Positions 9,279 through 18,315 of a stretch of 64,000 nt of DNA are shown here, in pieces. The notes under the pieces are model-generated. The model saw only the letters and a list, made by a program, of their open reading frames with translations. It was not told the origin of the DNA and searched no databases. Where the stretch lies: NCBI RefSeq assembly GCF_900110645.1, contig NZ_FOFB01000003.1, positions 124,001-188,000 of the forward strand, in the 5' to 3' direction. The stretch's first letter is position 1. The number at the start of each line of letters is the position of its first letter. The position numbers and the translations under genes were made by a program. This DNA comes from Neolewinella agarilytica. GTDB lineage: Bacteria > Bacteroidota > Bacteroidia > Chitinophagales > Saprospiraceae.

Positions 9279-9350
9279 AGTCAGGCAGTCAAATAGTCAG
9301 ACAGTCTAACAGTCAAGTAGTAAGAGAGTCAAACAGTCAAATAGTACTGT
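9279..9350 (+). repeat. Nine-unit degenerate 8-bp array (AGTCAnnn)
   Basis: Read in steps of eight from 9279, every unit begins AGT and seven of nine begin AGTC: AGTCAGGC, AGTCAAAT, AGTCAGAC, AGTCTAAC, AGTCAAGT, AGTAAGAG, AGTCAAAC, AGTCAAAT, AGTACTGT. The last units form the left arm of the terminator. Confidence 0.8.
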
Positions 9351-9368
9351 TTGGCTCTCTTGTTTTTT
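9322..9368 (+). terminator. Rho-independent terminator after the transketolase pair
   Basis: Arms at 9322-9337 and 9346-9361 pair at 15 of 16 positions around an 8-nt loop and are followed by GTTTTTTGGG. Confidence 0.8.
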
Positions 9369-9375
9369 GGGTTTT

Positions 9376-9394
9376 GGGCGCAAACGCAGGATGC
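9376..9394 (-). repeat. Dispersed 19-bp motif, degenerate copy (spacer TTT)
   Basis: Reads GCATCCTGCG-TTT-GCGCCC on the minus strand. Intergenic, just after the terminator. Confidence 0.55.
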
Positions 9395-9478
9395 TTTGAA
9401 GGTTGGAGAAGCAAGGAGAACTAAGGGGTGAAAACCTTCACTTCGTACTTACCTTGCATCCACCAAAACAGTTCACGC

Positions 9479-10048
9479 ATGGACCAAGCCATCCGCATTA
9501 CCCTCGCCCGTAAGAAAACGGAGCTGAAGCAGATCATTGAACTGCAGAAAAAAAACCATCTGGAAGCCGTAAGCGAGGATACCGCCCAAGACCAGGGCTT
9601 CGTCACCGCCGTGCATACCTACGACGTGCTGGAGGCCATGAACTCCGCGGCAGCCTCCGTGATTGCTAAAGACGGGACAAAGGTGGTAGGCTACGCCCTG
9701 ACCATGAAACGGGAGTTTGCCAACGACGTCCCCGCGCTTACCGAACTGTTCGAACGACAGGATAACGCCATTCACCACGGGCAGCGGCTGGGCGATCAGC
9801 AGTACCTCGTTATGGGGCAGGTCTGCGTTGCTGAAGAGGCACGGGGGAAGAAAGTAGTGGATCGGATGTACAAATACATGCGCTCCTGCTACAGCCTGCA
9901 TTATCCTTATCTGGTAACGGCCATCGATGCCCGCAACGCCCGCTCCATCCGGGTACACGAACGGATTGGCTTTAAGCTCCTGGACCGATTCATCGGCGAA
10001 GAGTCCGGTAAGGATTGGATGCTGGTGATTTGGGACTGGGAGCGGTAG
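9479..10048 (+). CDS. GNAT family N-acetyltransferase
   Basis: 189 residues from the ATG at 9479; an upstream GTG at 9428 would add an unconvincing leader. The acetyl-CoA-binding core is visible: VMGQVCVAEEARGKKVVDRMYKYM is the V-x-x-x-x-R/G-x-x-x-x motif A, and IDARNARSIRVHERIGFKLLDRF is motif B (N/S-x-R-x-x-E-R-x-G-F). The N-terminal substrate half is unlike any specific acetyltransferase that I recognise, so the acceptor is unknown. Its stop codon overlaps the left end of a REP-like palindrome. Confidence 0.85.
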   Translation: MDQAIRITLARKKTELKQIIELQKKNHLEAVSEDTAQDQGFVTAVHTYDVLEAMNSAAASVIAKDGTKVVGYALTMKREFANDVPALTELFERQDNAIHHGQRLGDQQYLVMGQVCVAEEARGKKVVDRMYKYMRSCYSLHYPYLVTAIDARNARSIRVHERIGFKLLDRFIGEESGKDWMLVIWDWER

Positions 10049-10098
10049 CCACGGCTTCAGCCGTGTACTAGCAAGCCAAGGGCTAAAGCCGTGGCTAC
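10045..10098. repeat. REP-like palindrome between convergent genes
   Basis: GTAGCCACGGCTT at 10045-10057 is repeated as a perfect complement at 10086-10098. The left half is itself a hairpin (CACGGCT/AGCCGTG). It lies between the stops of the GNAT gene and the minus-strand lipoprotein gene and may act as a two-way terminator. Confidence 0.75.
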
Positions 10099-10101
10099 AA
10101 A

Positions 10102-10650
10102 TTAGTCAAGATTGCCAACGGCCTGGATGGCCCATTCGAGGCGGGCCTCGATATTGCGGGAGGTGGTGATGCCGGGGCTCAGGACGAGTTCCACCCGTAA
10201 TTGTTCGTTACCAAGGAAGAGCTCTTTGAAATTCCGTAGTCCGGGGTTCAGGTTGACCGTTTGCTGTCGGCGGCGGAAAAGGTCGTCAACGCTGAATAGA
10301 AGGTCGAACTGGCTACAGCCTCCTGCCTGGCCAACGGGACAGGCCCGGAGCTCAATACGCTCAATTTCGCTGAAGTCTTCGCCATTCAGAGAAACGACCC
10401 GGGCACGAAGCCCGCCAACGGCATCAATATCTCCGGAGGCAGTAGAGGTGCGCATCATTTCTTCCATGAAACCCGTCGTGAGCCGATCCTGACTGATGAC
10501 TAAGGTCTGAAAATTGGGCCGGCCGGCGGGGACGGCGAAGTCACTCACAGGGTAAGTAATCTCAAACAAACGATCTCCCAGCCCCTCCTGCTTGCAGCCA
10601 GTAGAGAGCAAAAGAACAGACAAAAGAAACAGTAGGATTGATGAACGCAT
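10102..10650 (-). CDS. Hypothetical lipoprotein, 182 aa
   Basis: A clear lipoprotein signal (ILLFLLSVLLLSTGC, lipobox Cys19) is followed by about 160 residues predicted to be beta-rich (FEITYPVSDFAVPAG, RIELRACPVGQAGG, RVELVLSPGITTSR). I recognise no family. The N-terminal signal and a size near that of the next lipoprotein gene (10783-11292) on the same strand suggest a periplasmic or surface-exposed protein. The two genes are separated by a strong terminator, so they are probably transcribed separately. Confidence 0.75.
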   Translation of the reverse strand: MRSSILLFLLSVLLLSTGCKQEGLGDRLFEITYPVSDFAVPAGRPNFQTLVISQDRLTTGFMEEMMRTSTASGDIDAVGGLRARVVSLNGEDFSEIERIELRACPVGQAGGCSQFDLLFSVDDLFRRRQQTVNLNPGLRNFKELFLGNEQLRVELVLSPGITTSRNIEARLEWAIQAVGNLD

Positions 10651-10723
10651 AATTCAGGCACTTGAAGAGAGTAAACGTCCGGAGACTTACCGCCGGTATT
10701 TATGGGACGTCTTTTATCGACAT

Positions 10724-10762
10724 AAAAAATCCCCCCAGCAGCGGAAGCTCCTGGGGGGATTT
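10724..10762 (-). terminator. Rho-independent terminator of the 169-aa lipoprotein gene
   Basis: AAATCCCCCCAG (10727-10738) pairs perfectly with CTGGGGGGATTT (10751-10762). Read on the minus strand the stem ends in a run of six T. Confidence 0.88.
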
Positions 10763-10782
10763 AGTTTCCTGACTAAGCGTTC

Positions 10783-11292
10783 TTAGCGAACCACCCGCAT
10801 AGTTACTTTGCGGTCAGTGAATTCGAATCCGTCGGAGGTAGTACCGGGGCAGTCGAAACAGCTAAGCGTAAGGTTTGCTCCGTCGCGTTCGAAGTCGAAG
10901 GCGCGGTTAGGCACGGCCCACTGGCTGACGGCAGGAGAAGTAGAGTAAGCATCGAAGCCCATCTTCTTAGCACCACCATCATCGGTGTAGCTAAAGTCAA
11001 CACCGCTGGAGATGCCACAGTCGTCCACGAGGGCTTTGCACCACTCGTCGGCGCAATTACGGAAGCGCATCTCGACGTGGCCGAGAGACTCCGTACGAGA
11101 CTCGGATTCTTTACCGGTGTAGGTTACGGTTTCGAGGAAGGCAGTTTTGGGGAGTCCGGTTCCGGCGAGTACTTCTTCCTGGTTGGCGAAATCATCGACG
11201 GTCATCATGCCGGCGAGGCCACTGTCTTCTTCGAGGCAAGAGGTGAAAAGAGCTCCGGTAAGGAGACAAAGGAGTAAAGTTTTCCAAGTCAT
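10783..11292 (-). CDS. Hypothetical lipoprotein, 169 aa
   Basis: Signal TWKTLLLCLLTGALFTSC (lipobox Cys19) and a short acidic tether EEDSG, then a compact domain with six Cys (RFRNCADEWCKALVDDCG, LSCFDCPG), which suggests disulfides in the periplasm or outside the cell. No family recognised. The first half mentions no repeats; the protein ends in TDRKVTMRVVR. Upstream 268 bp carry a hairpin and a dispersed-motif copy, but belong to the divergent GH3 gene. Confidence 0.72.
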   Translation of the reverse strand: MTWKTLLLCLLTGALFTSCLEEDSGLAGMMTVDDFANQEEVLAGTGLPKTAFLETVTYTGKESESRTESLGHVEMRFRNCADEWCKALVDDCGISSGVDFSYTDDGGAKKMGFDAYSTSPAVSQWAVPNRAFDFERDGANLTLSCFDCPGTTSDGFEFTDRKVTMRVVR

Positions 11293-11502
11293 ACGGGAAA
11301 GGATTTAAGGGTTAATGGTTCTGGATTGTAGAGGAATGATCCTTAAATATGCAGCCTAGTTGGCTGGTTTACAAGTCATCTAACCGCCCAAAGAGCGTTT
11401 TTTGGCAAATTTCAGACGATTTTAACATCGTAGGCCGCCTAATTCGTAATTTGATGCCGTTTGAAGGAAGGACTTTAGCTCATCGCTCCTTCAACTTTCC
11501 CC

Positions 11503-11521
11503 TGCACCTGCGGTAGCGCCC
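11503..11521 (+). repeat. Dispersed 19-bp motif, copy 4 (spacer GTA)
   Basis: Exact match to both halves. Intergenic, 40 bp before the GH3 fusion gene. An 8-bp inverted repeat TTGAAGGA/TCCTTCAA lies just upstream. Confidence 0.78.
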
Positions 11522-11560
11522 TGCTTTACTTTTCCCACGAACGGTCTTTTTTATCCAGTT

Positions 11561-14554
11561 ATGAAAGCTTTCCCCCTGACACGATTTCTCTGCCTCGCCC
11601 TTTTACTGTCCTCCGTCGTACTGACGGGGCAGCAGCGCTATCAGGGAGATCTTTCCAGCTATACCGCTGCGGAAAAAGCCTGGGTGGATTCCGTCTTTAG
11701 CACCTTGTCCATTGACGGGCAGATCGGTCAGCTAATGATGATTCGCGCGCACTCTGACCGGGGCGCAGACCACATCGCGCACGTGAAGGCAGAGATTAAA
11801 AAGTATCAGGTTGGCGGGCTCTGTTTTTTTCAGGGAACTCCGGAAAAGCAGTTGCAACTGACGAACGAATACCAGACGCTCTCCAGCATTCCGCTTATGG
11901 TGTCAATGGATGCCGAATGGGGACTGGGCATGCGGCTGCCCGATCAGACCATCAGCTTTCCCAAGCAGCTTGCGCTGGGGGCTATCCGGGACAATAAGCT
12001 GATTTACGATATGGGCGCGGAGATCGCCCGGCAGATGCATCACATGGGCGTTAACGTCAGCTTCAGCCCGGTGCTGGACGTGAACAACAACCCCAACAAC
12101 CCGGTGATTGACACCCGGAGCTTTGGCGAAGACCGCTACAATGTAACCATCAAAGGCTATCAGTATATGCGTGGCCTGCAGGACAATGGTATCCTGGCCA
12201 GTGCAAAGCACTTTCCCGGCCATGGAGATACAGGGACGGACAGCCACTACAATCTGCCGGTTATTGCCCACAACCGGGCCCGGTTGGACAGCCTGGAGCT
12301 CTATCCCTTTCAGGCGCTCGTTCGCTACGGCATTGGCTCAGTGATGGCGGCTCATCTTCAGATTCCGGCGCTGGACGACCGGCCAAACCGGCCCTCGTCT
12401 TTGAGTAAGCCCATTGTTTACGATCTGCTGCGTAAGGAAATGGGCTTCACCGGCCTTGTCTTCACGGATGGACTGGAGATGAAGGGCGTTACCAATCATT
12501 ACGGCAACGGAGAAGTGGAAGCGGAGGCCATCGCCGCCGGATCCGATATCCTGTTACTGCCGGAAAGTACCGCCGATGCCTTCACCGCCATCAAGCGGTA
12601 TATGAACGAAGGGAAAATTACTTCTGCGGATCTGGAGCGCAAAGTCCGGCGCATTTTGCTGTCAAAATATCGTCTTGGCCTCCGGAAGACCAGAACCTTG
12701 CCGCTGGATAATCTGCGGGGTCACCTCAACACGGCTGGCGCCTATGCCCTGAAGCAAACGCTCTTCGAAAATGCAATGACGCTGGTGAAGGACGGCGAAC
12801 GGCTGGTGCCGATTAATGACCTGGAGCGTGGCAAGATCGTCAGTGTCCACGTCGGGCTCAACGCTCCGACCGCCTTTTCCAAACGTCTGGATGATTACGG
12901 GCAAATCACCCACCTGAATGCAGGCTATAACCTGAGTTCAGCGGACCGGGAGCGGATTCTGGCTAAAATTGCGGAAGACGATCTGGTCATCATTGGTCTC
13001 TATTCTGACGGTAGCCGGTTTCGCGAAAAGGTGCCGGTTACGGCTGGTGTTCTTAGCCTGCTGCGGGGAATTGATGCTAAGGCCCGGATGATCGTCTCGG
13101 TCTTTGGTAACCCCTACAGCCTGGCGGCCCTGGACGGTTCTGCGGGCACGGTGCTGATGGCTTACTCCAGAGATGAGGTGGCGCAGGATGCCGCTGCGCA
13201 GGCCCTCTTCGGGGCTAACCGTATCACCGGCCGGCTACCGATTACGGCCAGCCCCGGAGCAGTGTTTAACGCCGGAATTGAAACCTCCGCGTCTTTCCGG
13301 ATGGGCTACGCTGAGCCGGAAGCCGTTGGGATGAACGGCAATAAGCTGGCGGCGAAGGTGGACCTGCTGGCCCGGGAAGCCATGCGCCGCAAGGCGACGC
13401 CCGGTATGGTTGTGCTGGCTGCCCGCAGCGGTAAGATCGTTTACGAAAAAGCCTACGGCTACCACACCTACAGCCGGCGTAAAGAAGTGCATACTTCGGA
13501 TATTTACGATCTGGCTTCCGTCACTAAAGTTTGCGCTACCACCATCTCCATCATGAAACTGGTTGATGAGGGGAAGCTTAGCCTGGATCTGCCGATCAGT
13601 AACTATCTGCCGGGCCTGGAAGGCAGTGCGGTCGAGTTCCTCACGCTGCGGCCCATGCTGGCCCACCGAGCGGGCCTACGCAGCTGGATTCCTTTTTACA
13701 CAGAGACCCTCAATCAGAGCGGGAAACCCAGTTCTCAGTTTTATCGCAAAGCGCCGACTGGTGACTTCGTTGTGCCCGTTTCCGAGAACCTCTACATGCA
13801 CCGGGTTTACCTGGACTCGATGTGGCATAAGATCTATAACAACGAGTTGCCCAATGAAGGGCAGTATCGCTACAGCGACCTGGGTTTTTATCTGATGGCC
13901 AAGATTGTTGACCAGGTAAGCGGGCTGACCGTTGACGAATTTGCTGACCGCAATTTTTACCGCCCGATGGGCCTGACGACGCTGACATTCAAGCCGCTTA
14001 AAAAATTCCCCAAGAGCAGAATCCCACCGTCTGAGAACGACAATTACTTCCGCCATGAGCGGGTGCAGGGAACCGTCCATGACATGGGCGCCGCGATGCT
14101 GGGCGGTGTGAGCGGGCATGCTGGTCTGTTCGGCACGGCCCGTGACGTAGCGACTATTTTTCAGATGCTTTTGCAGGAGGGTAACTATGGTGGGCGGCAG
14201 TATTTGCGGCCGGAGACCGTTCGCTTATTCGCCAGCCGCTACACGAATGAAACCCGCCGGGGCTTGGGCTTTGATATGAAGCAGCTAAACGAAAACCGGA
14301 AGATGAACCTCTCGCCGATGGCCAGCGAACGGGCTTTCGGGCACCTGGGCTTTACGGGCATTGCCGTTTGGGCGGACCCCGTGGAAGATCTCGTTTTTGT
14401 GGCGCTCAGCAACCGTACTTACCCGAGCATGAATAACAATACGTTCGGTAAGCTGGATACCCGGCTGCGGCTACACACGGCGATGTATGAAAGCATCACG
14501 AAGCACTCTTCTTTTGAGGATCGGCGGAGTGTGCAGGTGGGGAAACTGCCGTAG
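11561..14554 (+). CDS. GH3 beta-N-acetylglucosaminidase fused to a beta-lactamase-fold serine hydrolase
   Basis: 997 residues with a Sec signal (FLCLALLLSSVVLTG). Residues ~45-380 are glycoside hydrolase family 3 of the NagZ type: KHFPGHGDTGTDSH at 216-229 carries the His/Asp acid-base pair, and FTDGLEMKGV carries the nucleophile Asp303. A GH3 C-terminal domain follows (~400-590). The last ~390 residues are a class C beta-lactamase/penicillin-binding-like domain with S653-V-T-K656, Y771-S-D and H928-L-G. The fusion suggests turnover of cell-wall muropeptides: removal of GlcNAc plus a peptide- or ester-directed hydrolase. The domain pair is recurrent in Bacteroidota. The start gives a good signal peptide. 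Confidence 0.9.
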   Translation: MKAFPLTRFLCLALLLSSVVLTGQQRYQGDLSSYTAAEKAWVDSVFSTLSIDGQIGQLMMIRAHSDRGADHIAHVKAEIKKYQVGGLCFFQGTPEKQLQLTNEYQTLSSIPLMVSMDAEWGLGMRLPDQTISFPKQLALGAIRDNKLIYDMGAEIARQMHHMGVNVSFSPVLDVNNNPNNPVIDTRSFGEDRYNVTIKGYQYMRGLQDNGILASAKHFPGHGDTGTDSHYNLPVIAHNRARLDSLELYPFQALVRYGIGSVMAAHLQIPALDDRPNRPSSLSKPIVYDLLRKEMGFTGLVFTDGLEMKGVTNHYGNGEVEAEAIAAGSDILLLPESTADAFTAIKRYMNEGKITSADLERKVRRILLSKYRLGLRKTRTLPLDNLRGHLNTAGAYALKQTLFENAMTLVKDGERLVPINDLERGKIVSVHVGLNAPTAFSKRLDDYGQITHLNAGYNLSSADRERILAKIAEDDLVIIGLYSDGSRFREKVPVTAGVLSLLRGIDAKARMIVSVFGNPYSLAALDGSAGTVLMAYSRDEVAQDAAAQALFGANRITGRLPITASPGAVFNAGIETSASFRMGYAEPEAVGMNGNKLAAKVDLLAREAMRRKATPGMVVLAARSGKIVYEKAYGYHTYSRRKEVHTSDIYDLASVTKVCATTISIMKLVDEGKLSLDLPISNYLPGLEGSAVEFLTLRPMLAHRAGLRSWIPFYTETLNQSGKPSSQFYRKAPTGDFVVPVSENLYMHRVYLDSMWHKIYNNELPNEGQYRYSDLGFYLMAKIVDQVSGLTVDEFADRNFYRPMGLTTLTFKPLKKFPKSRIPPSENDNYFRHERVQGTVHDMGAAMLGGVSGHAGLFGTARDVATIFQMLLQEGNYGGRQYLRPETVRLFASRYTNETRRGLGFDMKQLNENRKMNLSPMASERAFGHLGFTGIAVWADPVEDLVFVALSNRTYPSMNNNTFGKLDTRLRLHTAMYESITKHSSFEDRRSVQVGKLP

Positions 14555-14588
14555 GATTTAGGCGCGTTTGGTAAGCTTAGTGGAGCCG

Positions 14589-14604
14589 GCGGCGCGCGGG
14601 TGCA
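14589..14604 (-). repeat. Dispersed motif, degenerate remnant
   Basis: TGCACCCGCG is joined directly to CGCC with no spacer (minus strand). Weak; it could be chance in GC-rich DNA. Confidence 0.3.
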
Positions 14605-14689
14605 GTGTAAGGTTATGGGAGCAATAAGTTGTGCTAAGGCCTTATCTTCCCCGAACAAATGCCGCCTACAGCGGAAGAACGACGAGATT

Positions 14690-15484
14690 ATGCAAAAACT
14701 ACTTCTTTTTGCCCTGGCGCTTTGCGCCGTGAGCTGTGGCCCGTCCGCCACTGCTCCTTCAACGGACCCTGCACCTGCGGCCGCGCCCCCCGCTGAATCG
14801 GAATGGATTACCCTTTTTGACGGGAGCTCCACCGATGGCTGGCGTGGCTATAATGGGAAAACCCTGCCTCCGGGCTGGGTGATCGAAGAGGGTGTACTAA
14901 CCTTTAACGACGGTGAGAAACTGTCCGATGCTGAATACGAAGGTGGGAAAGACATCATTTACGCTGCCGAGGAATTCGAAAATTTCGAACTGGAGCTGGA
15001 GTGGAAGATACCTCCCGGCGGCAATAGCGGCATTTTCTATCACCTGAAAGAAGGCTACGGCGGGCCACCGGAGGTCTCTCCTGAATACCAACTGATCGAT
15101 GATGAAGGGTACACTGAATACCACGATATCACGGCCTACAACAAAAGCCTCGGCTACACCGAAAACCCGAACGAAATCAAGCCCTTACAATCCACTGCGG
15201 CGGACTACGCCATGTACAAGCCGGACCCCGCTAAAAAAGTCTTGCACCCCGCCGGAGAGTGGAATAAAACGAAGATCGTCTTCACCCCCGAACGGGTAGA
15301 GCATTGGCTCAACGGACAGATGGTACTCTCTTTCGTACCTTGGTCTGATGACTGGATGGCCAGGAAGAACAGCGGCAAGTGGGGGCTTGCGCCTGACTAC
15401 GGGAAATTCAAATCTGGTTATATCGGTCTGCAAGACCACGACAGCTCTCTGTGGTTCCGTAACATCCGTATTAAAAAGTTATAA
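14690..15484 (+). CDS. DUF1080 (3-keto-disaccharide hydrolase-like) lipoprotein
   Basis: 264 residues from the ATG at 14690, which gives the lipoprotein signal LLLFALALCAVSC; an upstream in-frame ATG at 14600 would destroy it. A Pro/Ala linker is followed by a jelly-roll DUF1080 domain: ITLFDGSSTDGWRGYNG, IPPGGNSGIFYHL, EYQLIDDEGY, WNKTKIVF and the C-terminal GYIGLQDHDSSLWFRNIRI are the usual landmarks. Members hydrolyse 3-keto-glycosides or bind glycans. It is 12 bp upstream of a Gfo/Idh/MocA oxidoreductase, the partner expected to make or use 3-keto sugars. The Pro/Ala linker is encoded by a copy of the dispersed motif. Confidence 0.87.
   Translation: MQKLLLFALALCAVSCGPSATAPSTDPAPAAAPPAESEWITLFDGSSTDGWRGYNGKTLPPGWVIEEGVLTFNDGEKLSDAEYEGGKDIIYAAEEFENFELELEWKIPPGGNSGIFYHLKEGYGGPPEVSPEYQLIDDEGYTEYHDITAYNKSLGYTENPNEIKPLQSTAADYAMYKPDPAKKVLHPAGEWNKTKIVFTPERVEHWLNGQMVLSFVPWSDDWMARKNSGKWGLAPDYGKFKSGYIGLQDHDSSLWFRNIRIKKL
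14770..14788 (+). repeat. Dispersed 19-bp motif, copy 5 (spacer GCC)
   Basis: Exact halves. In frame in the DUF1080 lipoprotein, encoding the linker PAPAAAP. Confidence 0.75.
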
Positions 15485-15496
15485 TCGATCAGCGCT

Positions 15497-16867
15497 ATGA
15501 AAAGAAGAACATTCATCAAAGCTTCTGCGGCCCTTGCTGCGGCGGCTACCTTACCTGGCTGCGGAAGCCCGGCAGCAGAAACTACGGCGGCCGTTGCCCA
15601 AAAGCTGACCAACCTACGGACTGCTCACATCGGCATCGGGAACATGGGGCTCGAAGACCTGAAGGCAGTAGCCTCTCACGGGAAAGTGATCGTTACGGCT
15701 CTTTGTGATGTGGACAGTAACTATCTGGAAGCCGCCAGTAAACTCTTCCCTGAAGCTAAGACCTTTAAAGACTACCGGGTGATGCTGACTGAAATGGCCG
15801 ACGAGGTGGATGCTGTTATCGTATCCACCCCTGACCACACCCACGCTCCGGCTTCGATGAAGGCCATGGAGATGGGTAAGCCCGTTTACTGCCAGAAACC
15901 ACTGACTCACCACGTATCAGAGGCGCGCGCCATGCGTAAGCTGGCGGAAGAAAAAGGGCTGACGACTCAGATGGGAATTCAGGTTCACTCTTTCTATGAT
16001 TACAAACTGGCTACGCTACTGATTCAGTCAGGCATCGTTGGTAAGGTGAAGAGGGTTCATGCCTGGTCACCCAAAAACTGGGGCTACGACGGAGAAGCGC
16101 CCACTGGCACTGATCCCGTGCCGGATACACTGGACTGGAACCTCTGGCTAGGCACTTCCGCTGAGCGGCCTTATAAGGCAGAAGTCTATCACCCCGGAAA
16201 CTGGCGTAAGCTGGTAGACTACGGCTGCGGAACGCTTGGTGATATGGGGGTTCATATTTTCGACACTCCCTACAATGCACTGGCCCTGGATGTGCCGGAG
16301 ACGATTACCACTAATTGTCGTCCGCCCAATGACTTCGGTTTCCCCGAAAACAATGTGGTGACTTACACCTTTCCGGCAACGGAGTATACCACGGATGGCT
16401 TCCAGTGGATCTGGTATGACGGCCCCGGTGCGCCCGCTGGCGATAACGAAGAGCTCATGCTGCCCGAAGGAGAAACGCTGCCGGAGCAAGGGGCGCTTTT
16501 CATTGGCACGGAGGGAACTTTGCTGCTCCCTCATTTCATGGAGCTACCCCGTAAAATGGTGGATGGGAAATATGTCGATATCTCCGCGGAGATAGCTGCC
16601 GTAGAAAAAGAGCACAATATGCCGGAACCGGTGCGGGACTATGCTTCTGAAAGCCCGAAGCACTACCACCAGTTCGTGGATGCCTGTTTGGGAGAAGGCG
16701 AAGTGACGGCTCCTTTCTCCTACGCGGCGCGTCTGACGGAGACCATTTTGCTGGGGACCATTGCCGGCCGCTTTCCCGGAGAGACGCTGCACTGGGACAA
16801 CGCAACGGCGCGCTTCCGGGAAGAGAAGGCGAATGCGCTGCTGGACGCGCCTTACCGTAAGTTTTAA
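15497..16867 (+). CDS. Gfo/Idh/MocA family oxidoreductase, Tat-exported
   Basis: 456 residues. The N terminus has a twin-arginine signal (MKRRTFIKASAALAAAATL) with a lipobox-like LPGC at 19-22. The NAD(P)-binding Rossmann part reads TAHIGIGNMGLEDLK, then VSTPDHTHAPASMKAMEMGK and the catalytic-type EMGKPVYCQKPLTH (the EKP equivalent is QKP). The C-terminal half is the usual beta-sheet domain (GCGTLGDMGVHIFD). It probably oxidises or reduces a sugar at C3 outside the cytoplasm. It is coupled to the DUF1080 gene 12 bp upstream, a common pairing in Bacteroidota and Planctomycetota. Confidence 0.9.
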   Translation: MKRRTFIKASAALAAAATLPGCGSPAAETTAAVAQKLTNLRTAHIGIGNMGLEDLKAVASHGKVIVTALCDVDSNYLEAASKLFPEAKTFKDYRVMLTEMADEVDAVIVSTPDHTHAPASMKAMEMGKPVYCQKPLTHHVSEARAMRKLAEEKGLTTQMGIQVHSFYDYKLATLLIQSGIVGKVKRVHAWSPKNWGYDGEAPTGTDPVPDTLDWNLWLGTSAERPYKAEVYHPGNWRKLVDYGCGTLGDMGVHIFDTPYNALALDVPETITTNCRPPNDFGFPENNVVTYTFPATEYTTDGFQWIWYDGPGAPAGDNEELMLPEGETLPEQGALFIGTEGTLLLPHFMELPRKMVDGKYVDISAEIAAVEKEHNMPEPVRDYASESPKHYHQFVDACLGEGEVTAPFSYAARLTETILLGTIAGRFPGETLHWDNATARFREEKANALLDAPYRKF

Positions 16868-16915
16868 TCTGTGCCGCCAAGCAGGCTTAGTGACTGCCTT
16901 CGTCGGTCGATTACT

Positions 16916-16939
16916 TTCCGCCGACTGAAGTCGGCGGAA
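16916..16939. terminator. Perfect 11-bp-arm palindrome between convergent genes
   Basis: TTCCGCCGACT-GA-AGTCGGCGGAA lies between the stops of the oxidoreductase and pyrH. It has no T run, so it may be a REP-like unit or a two-way terminator. Confidence 0.65.
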
Positions 16940-16959
16940 CAAAGAGCCATTTATAAGGG

Positions 16960-17685
16960 CTATTGATCCGCTTGATTACTGACGAGAGTGCCTACTTTTT
17001 CGCCGAACATGATTTTACGCAGATTCGTTGGCTCGTTGATGTCAAAGACGATGATGGGCACGTTGTTTTCTGCACAGAGGGCGAAGGCGGCCTGGTCCAT
17101 AATCTGAAGCCCTTTAGACATGACCTCTTTATAGGAGATCGTGTCATATTTGGTGGCGGTAGGGTCTTTTTCGGGGTCGGCGGAGTAAATGCCGTCTACC
17201 CGGGTACCCTTCAGGATAATATCGGCACCGATTTCATTGGCGCGCAGAGCAGCAGCACTGTCAGTGGTGAAGTAAGGATTGCCCGTTCCGGCACTGAAGA
17301 TCACTACCCGTCCTTTTTCCAGGTGGCGCATCGCGCGACGGCGGATGTAGGGTTCAGCGATTTGTTCCATCTTGATGGCGGAGATCAGGCGGGTAAATAC
17401 GCCATGAGTTTCCATCATGCTCTGTAGTGCCATACCATTAATGACGGTCGCCAGCATTCCCATATAATCCCCCTGAGTACGTTCAACACCTGATTCAGCT
17501 GCAGAAAGCCCCCGGAATATATTTCCTCCTCCGATTACCACGGCTACTTCTACGCCGATGTCAATAAGCTCCTTGATCTGTTTAGTGTAGTAAATGAGCA
17601 TCTTGGAGTCGATGCCGTACTGTTGGTCACCCATTAGGGTTTCACCACTCAGTTTTAGCATCACACGACGGTACTTAAGGGCCAT
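16960..17685 (-). CDS. pyrH: UMP kinase
   Basis: 241 residues from the ATG at 17685, matching the family length; an open extension to 17778 is not supported. Landmarks of the hexameric bacterial UMP kinase are [11 protein letters not shown] at the N terminus, [45 protein letters not shown] and the [12 protein letters not shown] loop. It phosphorylates UMP to UDP in pyrimidine nucleotide synthesis in the cytoplasm. It is convergent with the Gfo/Idh/MocA gene, and recX lies upstream on the same strand 144 bp away. frr, a frequent neighbour of pyrH, is absent. Confidence 0.96.
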   Translation of the reverse strand: MALKYRRVMLKLSGETLMGDQQYGIDSKMLIYYTKQIKELIDIGVEVAVVIGGGNIFRGLSAAESGVERTQGDYMGMLATVINGMALQSMMETHGVFTRLISAIKMEQIAEPYIRRRAMRHLEKGRVVIFSAGTGNPYFTTDSAAALRANEIGADIILKGTRVDGIYSADPEKDPTATKYDTISYKEVMSKGLQIMDQAAFALCAENNVPIIVFDINEPTNLRKIMFGEKVGTLVSNQADQ

Positions 17686-17829
17686 GGAGGGAGGAATTGG
17701 AGTGCCGTGACTTACGGCGGCGCTAAGGTAATCAGGAAAGACATACGAGAGCGAAAAAGTAGACTGGTAGTCTGCCACCTTTCCTAAATCCTTGCAAAGT
17801 TCAGCAAGACGAACGAATCACGAGACCAC

Positions 17830-18315
17830 TCATAGCTCCAATCGGTTGATGGCTTCCCAGGTCCGGTGAGATTCGAATCCTCGCTGAAACATATAGTCGG
17901 CCAGCTTTCGCCGGCGCAGGTAGGGATGCGTCGCTTTTCTTTCCAGGCGATCTCTTCGCTGTAATTCCTCGTCGATAACCCGCTGGTACTCCTCTTCTTC
18001 AATTTCAGTGAGTGCCTTCTTGATGCAGTAGGCAGATATTTCTCTTCGTTTGAGTTCCCGAATGATTTTTTGTTGCCCCCATCGCTTCATTTTGAATTTG
18101 CCTCGGGCAAAGGAGCGGGCGAATCGCTCCTCATCGAGATACTTATCTTTTATCAGGTCACAAATGACTTCTTCGGCGGGATCTCCGTAATAACCTAAAT
18201 CACGTAGTTTTTGTCGTGCTTCTTTATGGCAACGGTCCTGATAAGCGCAATAAGCCTGTAAAGCTTCTAATGCCTGCTCATGAGTATAAACTACCTTTTT
18301 GTCTTTACTAAACAA
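17830..18315 (-). CDS. recX: Regulatory protein RecX
   Basis: 161 residues, all alpha-helical, with the repeated three-helix RecX pattern: ALEALQAYCAYQDRCHKEARQKL, DLIKDKYLDEERFARSFARG, KFKMKRWGQQKIIRELKRR and the C-terminal RRRKLADYMFQRGFE. RecX binds RecA filaments and limits recombination. In many bacteria recX follows recA; here recA is not adjacent and pyrH is downstream. Upstream sequence is AT-rich, with a near-match -7 box (TAGCTTTA on the minus strand). Confidence 0.92.
   Translation of the reverse strand: MFSKDKKVVYTHEQALEALQAYCAYQDRCHKEARQKLRDLGYYGDPAEEVICDLIKDKYLDEERFARSFARGKFKMKRWGQQKIIRELKRREISAYCIKKALTEIEEEEYQRVIDEELQRRDRLERKATHPYLRRRKLADYMFQRGFESHRTWEAINRLEL

Noticed and set aside
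17686..17778. 31-residue N-terminal extension of PyrH
   Set aside because: Family members begin at [13 protein letters not shown]; the ATG at 17685 fits.
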